Positions 1 to 8,772 of a stretch of DNA of 64,000 nucleotides are shown here, piece after piece. The stretch covers positions 62,001-126,000 of the forward strand of contig JBFWNV010000010.1 of NCBI GenBank assembly GCA_050250875.1, given 5' to 3'. Position 1 is the stretch's first letter. Each line of letters begins with the position of its first letter. Source of the DNA: CAWAYR01 sp050250875. GTDB lineage: Bacteria; Acidobacteriota; Vicinamibacteria; Vicinamibacterales; UBA2999. The notes beneath the pieces are model-generated. The model did no database searches and was not told where the DNA came from. It saw nothing but the letters and a program-made list of their open reading frames with translations. The position numbers and the translations under genes were made by a program.

Positions 1-2
1 TC

Positions 3-299
3 GTGGACACCACCAACTTCAACGACGGCGGCGGCTTCTACGGCGACGCCGGCGGCAACTTCGGCTGGGACGAGAACCTGCACGTCGTCGAGCGCTTCAG
101 CCTGCTCGATCCGGAGACGCTGCTCTACCGCTTCGAGATCGACAACCCTACGGCGTTCACGCGGCCGTGGCGGGGCGAGCTGACGATGAGCCGGACCACG
201 GGCCTCATCTACGAGTTCGCCTGCCACGAGGGCAACTACTCGCTCGAGAACATGCTGCGCGGGTTCCGCGCCGCCGAGAAGGCCCGCGGCGGCCGCTAG
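3..299 (+). CDS. C-terminal part of an uncharacterised protein (cut by window start)
   Basis: The reading frame is open at the left edge, so only the last 98 residues or so are visible; the real start lies outside the window. It is rich in Asp, Gly and aromatic residues and ends in a motif with YEFACHEGNYSLENMLRGFR. From memory, such C-termini occur on exported proteins of about 350-400 residues of unknown function that are abundant in Acidobacteriota. There is no membrane segment or recognisable catalytic motif in the visible part. It stands alone on the plus strand and ends 20 bases before the convergent GNAT gene. The function is unknown; that it is coding is fairly secure from length, composition and the remembered family tail. 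Confidence 0.7.
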   Translation: MDTTNFNDGGGFYGDAGGNFGWDENLHVVERFSLLDPETLLYRFEIDNPTAFTRPWRGELTMSRTTGLIYEFACHEGNYSLENMLRGFRAAEKARGGR

Positions 300-319
300 C
301 GCCATCGGACCCGGCTCGA

Positions 320-910
320 CTACGCCAGTGATGCTCGACTGGCATCGAGGGCGAGGGCGATGACGTGCCACTCCTCGCCGGTGATGTCATCGGGATAGAC
401 GTGGATGGTCTCGAAGCCAACGCGGCGGTGAGCACGAAGAGAGCGGGTGTTGCGGGCCGCCACTTCGGTCACCGTGAAGTCGTAGCGTTCGCGACACTGC
501 TCGGCCATCGCCCGGTAGAGGCCGTCGAAGATGCCGGCGCCGCGATAGCCCTCGGCGACGCAGATCTGGCCCATCACGAACCAGCGGGGATCGTCGCGCA
601 GCGGCCGACCACGCCATTGCAGCCCCTCGAGCACGGCGAACAGCGGCCGCAGAATCGGCACGTCGGCGGCGAACTCCCGCGGCATGACCAGCGCGTAGCC
701 GACCACCGCGTCGCCGTCGGTGGCGATGACGCCGGGCGCGACGTCGCTCATCCGCTGCAGCACCGCGAGGTCATGGCGCACCGTGACGAATCCCTGCGCC
801 GCCATCTCCGCCGCGGTCAGCGCCGTCGGGTGGTTGGCGGCCTGGAGCGCGTGAATCTGCCGCACTTCGGCGGAGTTGGAGACGGCGCGGTAGACGATCG
901 GCGGCGGCAT
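320..910 (-). CDS. GNAT family N-acetyltransferase
   Basis: A 196-residue protein of the usual size for a single GNAT domain, which transfers an acetyl group from acetyl-CoA to an amine. Motif A is visible near residues 105-125 as ICVAEGYRGAGIFDGLYRAM, which contains the Q/R-x-x-G-x-G/A acetyl-CoA loop in slightly altered form (YRGAGI). The preceding strand DAVVGYALVMPRE and the later TEVAARNTRSLRAHRRVGFE, with its xxN(T/P)xSLxxHxxxGF pattern, are typical of acetyltransferases acting on small molecules or peptides. There is no signal peptide, so it should be cytoplasmic. The ATG at 910 gives a full-length domain. The substrate cannot be told from sequence. It is monocistronic and convergent with the gene to its left. 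Confidence 0.85.
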   Translation of the reverse strand: MPPPIVYRAVSNSAEVRQIHALQAANHPTALTAAEMAAQGFVTVRHDLAVLQRMSDVAPGVIATDGDAVVGYALVMPREFAADVPILRPLFAVLEGLQWRGRPLRDDPRWFVMGQICVAEGYRGAGIFDGLYRAMAEQCRERYDFTVTEVAARNTRSLRAHRRVGFETIHVYPDDITGEEWHVIALALDASRASLA

Positions 911-982
911 GGCTTCTGGATTATGGCGGGTGCGTGACCGCCGCTCGAGCCCGGGGCTGGTGCTACCGTGCGGCGGGCGTGC

Positions 983-1474
983 TCAGACCGGCGGGACCAG
1001 GTCGGTGTCCGCTCCGGCTGGAAACGGATGGCCGAGCGTCCGCCCCATCGCCAGCATCTGCCCTTTGTGGTGGAACTCGTGCGTCAGCGGGTGCATCAGC
1101 AGCCAGCGCCGGGTGACGCGCATCGACCCGGCCTCCGGGTGGCGGATCGTGAACTCGCGGTCCGGATCGGCGAACGTCGCCAGCGCCTGCGCCACCACCT
1201 CGTCCACCTGCCGGTAGTACGCGCGCATCGCCGCCACGTCGTGAATCGTAAGGGGATCGCGATCGAGGGCGGCCCAGTCGAGCCCGAGGCCGAAGTGGCC
1301 GGTCCACCACAGGTAGCACTGGCCGGCGTGCGCCTGCACCGTGCGCAGGCTGCCGACGGCGAACTCGGGCCGCTCGGCCGTGTAGATAGCCGGCGGCAGC
1401 GACGCGGTCCAGTCGAAGACCGTCTCACGGGTGCGCCGCACCCAGCCGTAGAGGACGTGCAGGTCGTCGTTCAT
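983..1474 (-). CDS. DinB family protein (metal-binding four-helix bundle)
   Basis: A 163-residue protein, typical of DinB/YfiT-like bundles. The metal-ligand histidines are visible: one in the AHAGQCYLWW helix (about residue 49) and the pair in THEFHHKGQM (about residues 131-140), matching the H-x3-H-H-K-G-Q signature. Family members include bacillithiol- or mycothiol-dependent transferases and damage-inducible proteins, and the exact reaction cannot be assigned here. A much longer open frame exists upstream, but this start is set by the ATGA overlap with the AraC gene: its ATG at 1474 shares four bases with the AraC stop. The two are therefore translationally coupled, and the AraC regulator probably controls it or belongs to the same response. 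Confidence 0.85.
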   Translation of the reverse strand: MNDDLHVLYGWVRRTRETVFDWTASLPPAIYTAERPEFAVGSLRTVQAHAGQCYLWWTGHFGLGLDWAALDRDPLTIHDVAAMRAYYRQVDEVVAQALATFADPDREFTIRHPEAGSMRVTRRWLLMHPLTHEFHHKGQMLAMGRTLGHPFPAGADTDLVPPV

Positions 1475-2331
1475 CGCCAGGCCCCGGCACGGGTCGCGGC
1501 CCGCCGATAGGCGCCCGGCGTGACGCCGTAGGCGCGGCGGAAGCGATCGGCGAGGTGGCTCTGGTCGCAGAACCCGGCGCGGGCCGCGACCTCGGCCAGC
1601 GGCAGACCGCGATCGATCAGCCGGCGGGCGCGCACCAGCCGTCGCTGGATCTGCCAGGCGTGCGGGGTCATGCCGAAGGCGCGGGCGAAGCTGCGCACGA
1701 GGTGGTGCGGGCCGAGGCCGGCAACCGCGGCCAGCGCCTCGAGCGACAGATCGGCAGCCGGCGACGCGTCGATGAGGTCGCGGACGCGCCGCAGCCGCGC
1801 GTCGGTCGCATCCAGTTCGGGCGCGCCAGCGACCGACAGGTCGGCATGGCGCATCACCAGGTCGGCGAGCCACGCCCACAGCGCCTGCTCGCGCGCCACC
1901 CGGTCGGGCGCCAGGTCCATCCGCTCGTGACAGGCGACGAACCGTCGCGCCAGCTCCGGGTCGTCGATCGCCGAGCGCCGGAGCGTGGGCGCTACCGCGC
2001 GCCCGGTGAGCGACGCGGCCACGCGCGTCAGTACGTCGACGGAGGGATAGGCCATCCGATAGGCCCATCCGGATGGACCCGCACTGGCGCCGTCGTGCAC
2101 TTCGCCCGGGTTGATCGCGATGATCGTGGCGAGCGGCGCGGCGTGCCACTCGCGGCCGTTGCAGGTGAAGCGCTCGGCGCCGTGGACGACCACCCCGAGC
2201 GCGTAGCCGTCGTGCCAGTGGCGGGCATAGCGGTGGGTGGTGAAGCGGGCCGCGAAGCAGTCCACGCCGCCCAGGGCGTCGGCGCGCCAGTAACGGCTGT
2301 CTGGCGGCTGCCGGTCGAGTCCTTCCGCCAA
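1471..2331 (-). CDS. AraC family transcriptional regulator
   Basis: The N-terminal half is a cupin-like sensing domain (HWHDGYALGVVVHG ... INPGEVHDG, about residues 35-80). The C-terminal 100 residues hold the two helix-turn-helix motifs of AraC/XylS proteins: SLEALAAVAGLGPHHLVRSF and LAEVAARAGFCDQSHLADRF followed by GVTPGAYRR. The frame is open to 2493, but the N-terminal extension is not family-like. A TTG at 2331 lies seven bases after GGAGGA and gives 286 residues, the usual length, so I chose it. It overlaps the DinB gene by four bases and is divergent from the M20 peptidase, with about 50 bases between. It probably regulates one or both neighbours. Confidence 0.85.
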   Translation of the reverse strand: MAEGLDRQPPDSRYWRADALGGVDCFAARFTTHRYARHWHDGYALGVVVHGAERFTCNGREWHAAPLATIIAINPGEVHDGASAGPSGWAYRMAYPSVDVLTRVAASLTGRAVAPTLRRSAIDDPELARRFVACHERMDLAPDRVAREQALWAWLADLVMRHADLSVAGAPELDATDARLRRVRDLIDASPAADLSLEALAAVAGLGPHHLVRSFARAFGMTPHAWQIQRRLVRARRLIDRGLPLAEVAARAGFCDQSHLADRFRRAYGVTPGAYRRAATRAGAWR

Positions 2332-2380
2332 GTCAATTTCCTCCGAGACGGGCCGGGCACGACTGCGCGATCCTGCCTCC

Positions 2381-3634
2381 GTGACGCCGACACCCACGAA
2401 TACCACGGACCACGCCGCCACGCTCGCCCGCCTCGACGCCTGTGTCCGCGGACTCAGGTCCGAGATCGTCGCCTTCACCGAAGCGCTGGTCAACGTCGCG
2501 TCCGAGAATCCGCCGGGCGTCGCCTACGGCGAGTGCGTGCGCCTCATCGAGACGCACCTGCGCGGCCTCGGGCTGCCGGTCGAGCGCGTGCCGTTCCGCC
2601 CTCGGCGGGGCCGCGGCGACGGCTCCGAGGCCGCGGTCGTCGTGAGCGGCGTCGGCACGGGCCGCCGCACGCTGTACTTCTCGGGGCACTACGACGTCGT
2701 GCCGGTCTCGCGGCCAGGCCAGTGCCGGGCGGAGCGGCGCGGCCCGGCGCTGTTCGGGCGCGGCACGGCCGACATGAAAGGCGGGCTGGCCGCCATGACC
2801 TATGCCGCCGTGGCCTTGCGGCGCGTCGGCGTCGCGCTCGACGGCCGGGTCGCGCTGGTCTTCGTCCCCGACGAAGAGACGGGCGGCGCCCGCGGCTCGG
2901 GCTTCCTCGCGGCAACCGGACGGCTCGGCCGCAACGGCATCGGCATGCTGACGCCGGAGCCGACCAGCGGCGTGGTGTGGAACGCCAATCGCGGCGCCAT
3001 CACCGTGCGCGTCACGGTGCGCGGCCGCCAGGCGCACGTCGGGCTGATGCACCAGGGCCGCAACGCCTTCGAGGACGCGATCGAGGTCGTCGCGGCGCTG
3101 CAGGCGCTGCGCCGGCGCGTCGGCCGGCGCCAGACGCGCTACCGGCTCGTGCCCGCGGCGGCGCGCCGCTCGCTGATGCTGATCGGCGGACGGGTCGAGG
3201 CCGGCAGCAACTTCAACGTCGTGCCCGACGTGTGCACCTTCACGGTCGATCGGCGCATGAACCCGGAGGAGGACTTCTCCGCCGAACGCGAGGCGCTGTT
3301 CGACGTGTTCGCCCGGGCACGGCGGCGAGGCCTCGCGCTCGACGTGGAGGTGCTGCAGGAGGGCCAGCCGTCGGGCAGCGACGAGAGTGCGCCGCTCGGT
3401 CGGTCCCTGCGCGATCAGGTGCGAGCCGTGACCGGCCGGGCGCCGAGATTCGAGATGTGCCCGGGCCTGCTGGAAATCCGCTTCTACGCCGCGCAGGGCA
3501 TGCCCGCGTACGCCTATGGGCCCGGGCCTCTGGCCGTGTCGCACGGCCCGCGCGAGTTCGTGCGCATCGATCGCCTGGTCGAATGCGCAGCGGTCTACGC
3601 GCGGACGGCGGCGGCACTGCTGATCCGCAGCTGA
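2381..3634 (+). CDS. M20 family metallopeptidase (ArgE/DapE/CPG2-like)
   Basis: A 417-residue cytoplasmic zinc hydrolase. The M20 metal and catalytic signature is complete in order: FSGHYDVVPV (His ligand and catalytic Asp, about residue 104), GRGTADMKGG (bridging Asp, about 130), VPDEETGG (catalytic Glu plus ligand Glu, about 165), PEPTS (ligand Glu, about 192), and a late His in LAVSHGPREF (about 387). Family members hydrolyse N-acyl amino acids, dipeptides or C-terminal glutamate, and substrate specificity cannot be read from the sequence. The GTG at 2381 is the first plausible start downstream of the divergent AraC promoter region. It is convergent with the VOC gene on its right. Confidence 0.88.
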   Translation: MTPTPTNTTDHAATLARLDACVRGLRSEIVAFTEALVNVASENPPGVAYGECVRLIETHLRGLGLPVERVPFRPRRGRGDGSEAAVVVSGVGTGRRTLYFSGHYDVVPVSRPGQCRAERRGPALFGRGTADMKGGLAAMTYAAVALRRVGVALDGRVALVFVPDEETGGARGSGFLAATGRLGRNGIGMLTPEPTSGVVWNANRGAITVRVTVRGRQAHVGLMHQGRNAFEDAIEVVAALQALRRRVGRRQTRYRLVPAAARRSLMLIGGRVEAGSNFNVVPDVCTFTVDRRMNPEEDFSAEREALFDVFARARRRGLALDVEVLQEGQPSGSDESAPLGRSLRDQVRAVTGRAPRFEMCPGLLEIRFYAAQGMPAYAYGPGPLAVSHGPREFVRIDRLVECAAVYARTAAALLIRS

Positions 3635-3662
3635 CGGAAGCCCGGCGCCGTTCGGCGGCGAC

Positions 3663-4049
3663 TCACAGCGCCTGGCCGAACCCGAGGACGTGGCCGTCGC
3701 AGTCGCGTACCGCGAACTCGAGCATGTGATACGCCTCCTGGCGCACCGGGCCGTAGACGATCGTGGCGCCGGCGCGTCCCAGCTCCTCGCACAGGGCCGC
3801 GGCATCGCTCACCCAGAAGAAGGCGTCCCAGGTGCCGCCCTGCGATTCCATCGGCCGGACGGCCGCGGCGTCCGCCACCCGCCGCAGCATCACGGCGAGG
3901 CCGTCGCGGGCGCAGATCGCGAACTGGGCCGGCACGCCGGCGAGGTACTCGGTGCGGAACCCGAGCACGCGGGCGTAGTAAGCGGCCGACACGTCCACGT
4001 CGGCCACCGGGAAGTAGGGGGCGCTTCGCAACAGTGTGGCCGTGCCCAT
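3663..4049 (-). CDS. VOC (glyoxalase/bleomycin resistance) family protein
   Basis: A 128-residue single VOC unit with the expected beta-alpha-beta-beta-beta repeats: APYFPVADVDVSAAYYARVLGF at the start and EFAVRDCDGHVLGFGQAL at the end. Its EFAVRDCDGHVLGF pattern matches the usual DPDGNxxEL/GF metal-site strand. VOC proteins include glyoxalases, extradiol dioxygenases and drug-sequestering proteins, and this one cannot be assigned further. It starts 40 bases after the redoxin gene on the same strand, with a strong GGAGG six bases before its ATG, so it may be the last gene of the copper-island transcript. Confidence 0.8.
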   Translation of the reverse strand: MGTATLLRSAPYFPVADVDVSAAYYARVLGFRTEYLAGVPAQFAICARDGLAVMLRRVADAAAVRPMESQGGTWDAFFWVSDAAALCEELGRAGATIVYGPVRQEAYHMLEFAVRDCDGHVLGFGQAL

Positions 4050-4089
4050 CGCGATCCTCCCTCGAGTCGGCGTCCTGCGCCGGCTCGCG

Positions 4090-5151
4090 TCAGTCTCCGG
4101 CCGGCTTCCGGTCGAGCGGCTTCAGGGTGACCGTGAAGCTGAACGGCACCCTGGCGGGGTTGAAGCACACCTTGTCGTCGCAGGCCTGGTACTCGAGGGC
4201 GCCGCTGATCGTCGCCGTCGGCATCGCGCCGAGCACCTTCTGCATCTCCGGCGTGGCCAGCAACGTGAAGTCGCGCTGCAGCCGGAACGGCCTGGTGTAG
4301 ACCTCGACCCGTTCGTCGAGCGGCTCGAAGTGGTAGATCTCCGACGCCGGGTAGACGGTGTCGTGGGCGCGCAGCCACGGCTGGGGATCGAGCCGCAGCG
4401 TGACCACCTGATAGTCGTGCGTCCCCGGCGCATACAGGTGCATCGTCGGCCGCGGCGTGACGTCGGCGACGATGCTCAGCCGATGGCCGGGGGCCGCCAC
4501 CGCGTCGCTGATGCGCGCCGACATCGTGAGGTGGTCGGTCCGCGAGGTGGCCGGCGCACCGGCGGGCGCGGCGCCGATCGTCGCCAGAATCGTCGCCGCG
4601 GTGTAGCGCTCCTGGTAGGCGTCCTCGAAGAAGCGGGCCACCACCGTGCCCTTCGGGTCGAGGATGAACGTGCCGGGATGCGGGATGCCGTAGGCGCGGG
4701 TCTGTGGATCGACGGTTGTGTTGAACAGCCCATAGCGCTTGATCGCCGCCGAGCCGGGGTCGGAGAGCAGCGGAAACGTGATGCCCCGCGAGTCGGCGAA
4801 CTTCTTCAGCGTCTCGGGCGGATCGTAGGTGATGGCGACGAGGCCGAGGCCCTGCGCCTTGATGGTGTCGTAGCGGCTTTGCAGCTCCACGAGCTGCGTC
4901 TTGCAGTACGGTCACCAGTCGGCCGAACGGCTGAACACGAGCATCAGCCCCTTCGGCCCCGACAACGTCGCCAGCGACTGGGCCGTGCCGAACTGATCGG
5001 TGCCCGACAGCGGCGGCACCACCGTGCCCACCTGCGGCCCGATCGCCGCGGTATCGACCGCGGGTGCGGGCGATTGGGCGCGGCCGACAGCCGGGGCGGC
5101 ACTCAGCAGGGCGACCATCGCACCCGCCGGCAAGAGTCGCTTCACGATCAC
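4090..5151 (-). CDS. Probable selenoprotein: peroxiredoxin-like thiol:disulfide protein with in-frame TGA (Sec) and a DsbD-N-like domain
   Basis: Two frame-matched halves are separated only by a TGA at 4914-4912. Read through, the active site is SADW-U-PYCKTQL, a UxxC version of a thioredoxin-like CXXC. A perfect 7-bp hairpin with a GTG loop lies at 4897-4881. The loop starts 22 nt after the TGA, within the range known for bacterial SECIS elements. The N-terminus is a signal peptide (KRLLPAGAMVALLSAAPAVGRAQ). The AhpC/TSA redoxin domain spans about residues 40-185. The last 150 residues resemble the DsbD N-terminal domain, with the pair CDDKVC near residue 325. The GTG at 5151 has AGGTGG five bases upstream; a GTG at 5145 is the alternative. 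The protein should be periplasmic and thiol-redox active. Alternatives are a sequencing error or a nonsense mutation. Confidence 0.75.
4881..4914 (-). promoter_or_regulatory. Candidate bacterial SECIS element with its UGA
   Basis: Reading the minus strand, the TGA at 4914-4912 is followed after 14 nt by GCAGCTC (4897-4891), a GTG loop (4890-4888) and GAGCTGC (4887-4881). This is a perfect seven-pair stem with a three-base loop beginning with G. Bacterial SECIS elements sit in the coding region just after the UGA, with a short apical loop carrying an early G that SelB recognises, and this layout fits. The caveat is that the codons CAG-CTC-GTG-GAG-CTG are common in G+C-rich DNA and can form such a stem by chance. 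Confidence 0.6.
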
Positions 5152-5268
5152 CAGGACCACCTTTCGCACGGACGAGCCGGGACCCGAGGTCCGCGTCGCG
5201 CCGTTGCGCACTTGGATGATATCCACGGCGCGCCGGATACACCGCCACCTCGGACGGCCGCCGCCCGC

Positions 5269-6612
5269 CTACATCGCATGGCGGATCGGCCGCAGCGAGA
5301 GGAACAGCGCGACGCCCGGCCGCACGCGGCCGCCGTAGCGCGGCGCCAGCTCGGCCGGCACCAGGCTGAGGGCCACCGACCCGCCGATGCCGGGCACCAG
5401 CCCCTGGCGCGCCGGGAACTGCCGGACGTAGCCGGCCTGCACCTTGCCGAGCGGCAGGACCAGCCGGGCGTACTCGTGCGCGTGCAGGTGGTGCGCGGGC
5501 ATCGCCGCCAGCTCGGTGCGGCCGAACAGCGTATGCCGGCCGCTCGCCAGGGTCAGGCTGCTCTCGATCAACGCGGCGCTCGACACGGCGTCGAGCACGC
5601 CGCTGGAGAGCTGCTCGCGGGCGCGGTTCACCCCCAACGCGATCGTCGTCGCCCACAGGCCGCGGTCGCCGTGCGGCCGATGGTAGATGGCCGAGGCGGT
5701 GAGGTGGGTCCCGGCGGGCTCCGCGGGCTGGACGAACGCCGACCGGGCCACGCGCATCCGCGCCGCCGACACCTGCACGGCCAGGCGGTCGGTGGGCAGG
5801 AAGGACACGCGGGTCGAAACGGCGTCGAGGCTGCCCAGATCCAGATCGGCCCGCCGCTCGTCGGGCGATCGGCTGTTGAAGATCGAGGCCTCGGTCTTCC
5901 AGCGGCGCGTGTGCGCGCCGAGCGTGACGACCCCGAACGCCACGTGGGTCGCGTCGAGCCAGTGGTGCGACACCGGCGCCACCGGGTTGGCCACGGCCGA
6001 CGGCCGGTGCGCGTAGCTGGTCGGCCCGAATGCCGGTTCGCCGGCGAGTGCGGCGTAGATCTGCCAGCGCCACGGGCCGCCGAGCGGCGCGTCGTAGTCG
6101 GCGGCCAACTCCATCACCAGATCGTGCGGCTGCTGGCGATCGTGAATGGTGTCGTTCTCGCAGACCTCGCCGGTCGCGAAGTAGTTCAGCGAGCCGCAGT
6201 CGGTGACGGTCCACGGCTCGGCACTCAGCATCGTGCGGACGCCGATCCGGCCGGTGCCGACGTTGCGCCGCGCCATCGCCATCCCCCAGTTGACGCTGCC
6301 GGCCTGACGCGCCGCCACGCCGCCGGTTCGATGCCGGTCGCCGGGCTCGTAGAGGAACTGCACGAACACCGCGGCGTCGAGCCGGACGTCCCAGCCCCGC
6401 CAGTCGCGATGGACGCCGTACATCGGCGTCGTTTGCGGCATCCAGGCGGTGCCGGAGAAGTCCGTCGGCGGCGTGAGGAGCGTTCCGGCCACCTCGACGT
6501 GCTCGTGGACCTCGGCCGGAGGCGCCGGCGGCTGCGGCTCCTGTGCCGCCGCGGCGGAACCGCCGCAGGCGAGCAGCGTCATCCCGAGCACGGCCAGCCG
6601 CCGCCCCGGCAT
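5269..6612 (-). CDS. Exported outer-membrane barrel-like protein of the copper operon
   Basis: A 447-residue protein with a signal peptide (LAVLGMTLLACGGSAAAAQ), then a Pro-rich linker containing VHEHVEV. It continues as a long stretch of alternating amphipathic strands with many aromatic residues and Gly/Tyr turns, as in outer-membrane beta-barrels. I do not recognise a named family. From memory, proteins of this kind occur next to CopA/CopB and cation-efflux genes. The start at 6612 is fixed by a TGATG overlap with the TonB receptor stop, and the ORF ends near the promoter side of the redoxin gene. The many His and Met residues near the N-terminus suggest metal contact, but this is inference. 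Confidence 0.75.
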   Translation of the reverse strand: MPGRRLAVLGMTLLACGGSAAAAQEPQPPAPPAEVHEHVEVAGTLLTPPTDFSGTAWMPQTTPMYGVHRDWRGWDVRLDAAVFVQFLYEPGDRHRTGGVAARQAGSVNWGMAMARRNVGTGRIGVRTMLSAEPWTVTDCGSLNYFATGEVCENDTIHDRQQPHDLVMELAADYDAPLGGPWRWQIYAALAGEPAFGPTSYAHRPSAVANPVAPVSHHWLDATHVAFGVVTLGAHTRRWKTEASIFNSRSPDERRADLDLGSLDAVSTRVSFLPTDRLAVQVSAARMRVARSAFVQPAEPAGTHLTASAIYHRPHGDRGLWATTIALGVNRAREQLSSGVLDAVSSAALIESSLTLASGRHTLFGRTELAAMPAHHLHAHEYARLVLPLGKVQAGYVRQFPARQGLVPGIGGSVALSLVPAELAPRYGGRVRPGVALFLSLRPIRHAM

Positions 6613-8772
6613 CAGAAATCCAGGCGCACGCCGCCGTTGATGGCCCGGCCATCGAGCGGCGCCCACGCGTCCACCGTGAGGCGGCCGTCCGGACCCGGGT
6701 GCGGTCGGAGCAGGCGGTCCCAGCGGGTCTGTCGTACGTCCGTGACGTTCTCGGCGTTGATGAACACGCGGACCCGTCCGACGCGGCGCTCGGCCAGCAT
6801 ACCGGCGATCACGTAGGGACGCGACTGGTCTCGATACGGATTGACCTCGAGGCGCTGGCGACCCGTGTAGTACAGCTCGAGGCCGATCCGTCCGGCGTCC
6901 TCGGCTTCCCACATCCCGACCAGCCCCGCGCCGTGCCGCGGCGTGAGTTCGGCGTCCTGCCGGCGGGCGCGCTTCGCCCTCGCGCGACCGCACGTAGGTG
7001 TAGCTGGTGGTGGCCACGTAGGGCCCGCGACGCCACGTGCCGAGCAGCTCGAGTCCGGCGTTGGTCGCGGCGGCGGACTCGTTGAACAGGACGAACGCGT
7101 CGGCGCGCTCGACCCGCAGCGGATCGACGATGCGCGACCCGAAGACGGTCGCGGTGGCCGTGCCCCACGGGAAGGTGCGGGTGAGATCGATCGACGCGCT
7201 GGTGCCGCGTTCCGCCTTCAGCGGACCACGGATGGTCAACCGCGACAGGCCGGCGGCCTCGGTCTCCTCGGTGAGCGGCGTCGCCGCGAAGAACCCCTGC
7301 CCCACCGACGCCCGGCTGGTCCACGCCCCCGAGCGCAGCAGCGCCGACACCCGCGGGCTGAAGAACGTGCCGTACTCGCTGTGATGGTCGACGCGGCCCC
7401 CGCCCGACACCGCCAGCCACGGCGCCGCCTGGATGTCGGCCTGGGCGAACGCCCCGGGCACGTCGTAGGTGTAGGCGAACTGTCGGACATCACGCGGCCG
7501 GTAGGCATCGCGCTCGTAGGCGACGCCGGCCACCCAGGTGGTCGGGCCGGCCGCGCCACGCAGGGCCACCTCGGAGAAGACATTGCCGTAGCGATCGCGC
7601 TCGCGCGCCGCCCCGAACGTGTGATCGTGCCGCTGCCAGGTGGCGGAGCCCCGCGCCGTGAGCACGAAGCGGCCGCCGACGAGCGTCTGGACATGCCCCC
7701 CGACGTCGTAACGGCGCGTGTCGAGCGCCTCGCGGTAGGCCGCGCCGGTGGCCGGCAGCACGGCATCGTCCATCGTGCCGCCCTCGCGGTCCTCCCAGGT
7801 CAGCCCGGCGGTGAGGAAGGCCGATCGACCGCCGCCGCCATCCCAGAAGGCACGCGGCCGGACGACGGCGCGCCGATAGCCGGCCAGATCGGCCCACCCG
7901 TCGTCGTCGCGGTCGTTCTTCATCTGGCCATGGCCGCCGGCGAGCAGCGATCCGCTCCATCCCTCGCGCGCGCCCGACGACAGAAACATCACCGCATCGG
8001 TGGCGCCCAGCGTCGAGGCATTGAGCAGGACGTCGTAGGCGGGCTCGCCGCCCGGACGCCGCGACAGCAGGTTGACCACGCCGCCCATCGCGCCGGCCCC
8101 GTAGAACGCCGACGCGACGCCCTTGATCACTTCGACCTGGCCGAGATCCATCGGCGGGATCTGCAGCAGGCCGAGCCCGCCCACCTGCTGGCCGAAGAGC
8201 GGCAGCCCGTCGCTGAGAAAGCGGGTGTAGCGGCCCTTCATGCCCTGCACGCGCACGCTGGCGGCGCCGATCGAGGGCGACGTCGCCTGCACGCGCAGCC
8301 CACCCATCTCGTTGAGCATCATCACGATGTCGCCCGGCGTCATCAGCAGCTTCTCTTCGATCTCCTCGCGGCCGATGACCTCGACACGGGTCGGCTGATC
8401 CTCCAGGCGGCGGCCGGTGCGGGTGCTGGCGACGACGACGACCTCCTCTTCGATCTCCGGCTGTTCGGAGAGCTCGACCTCGAGGGTCGCGGTCTGGCCG
8501 GCGGCGACCTGGGCCTCGGCTCGAGCGGCGACGAAGCCGTCCTTGGTCACCACCACACGCACGGCGCCGGCCGGCACGTCGAGCACCGCCGCGCCGTCGT
8601 CACCCGTCTCGGCCGTTCGCTCGGCCACCGTCACTGAGGCATCGGCAACCGGCTCGCGCTCGCTCCGCACGACGACGCGGAGTCGGCCGCGCGGCTCCTG
8701 GGCGAGGGCGTCAGCCGGAGACACGAGCAGCCAGATGGCCAACAGCCGGCCGACCGCCGCGACCGACGTCAT
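6612..8772 (-). CDS. TonB-dependent outer-membrane receptor, with an apparent one-base frameshift
   Basis: The order is a signal peptide (GRLLAIWLLVSPADALAQ), a short carboxypeptidase-regulatory-like domain (about residues 27-95), a plug (EDQPTRVEVIGREEIEE ... VEVIKGVASAFYGAGAMGGVVNL, about 110-215) and then the barrel. The frame changes near 6965-6967: one extra C in a CCC run (minus strand) moves the last 125 residues to another frame, ending in GRAINGGVRLDF, a normal barrel terminus. Removing one C restores a 719-residue protein, so a sequencing or assembly error, or a recent mutation, is likely. It would import a metal-chelate or similar ligand. The start overlaps the Lgt stop (ATGA) and the stop overlaps the next gene, so it belongs to the copper operon. 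Confidence 0.85.
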
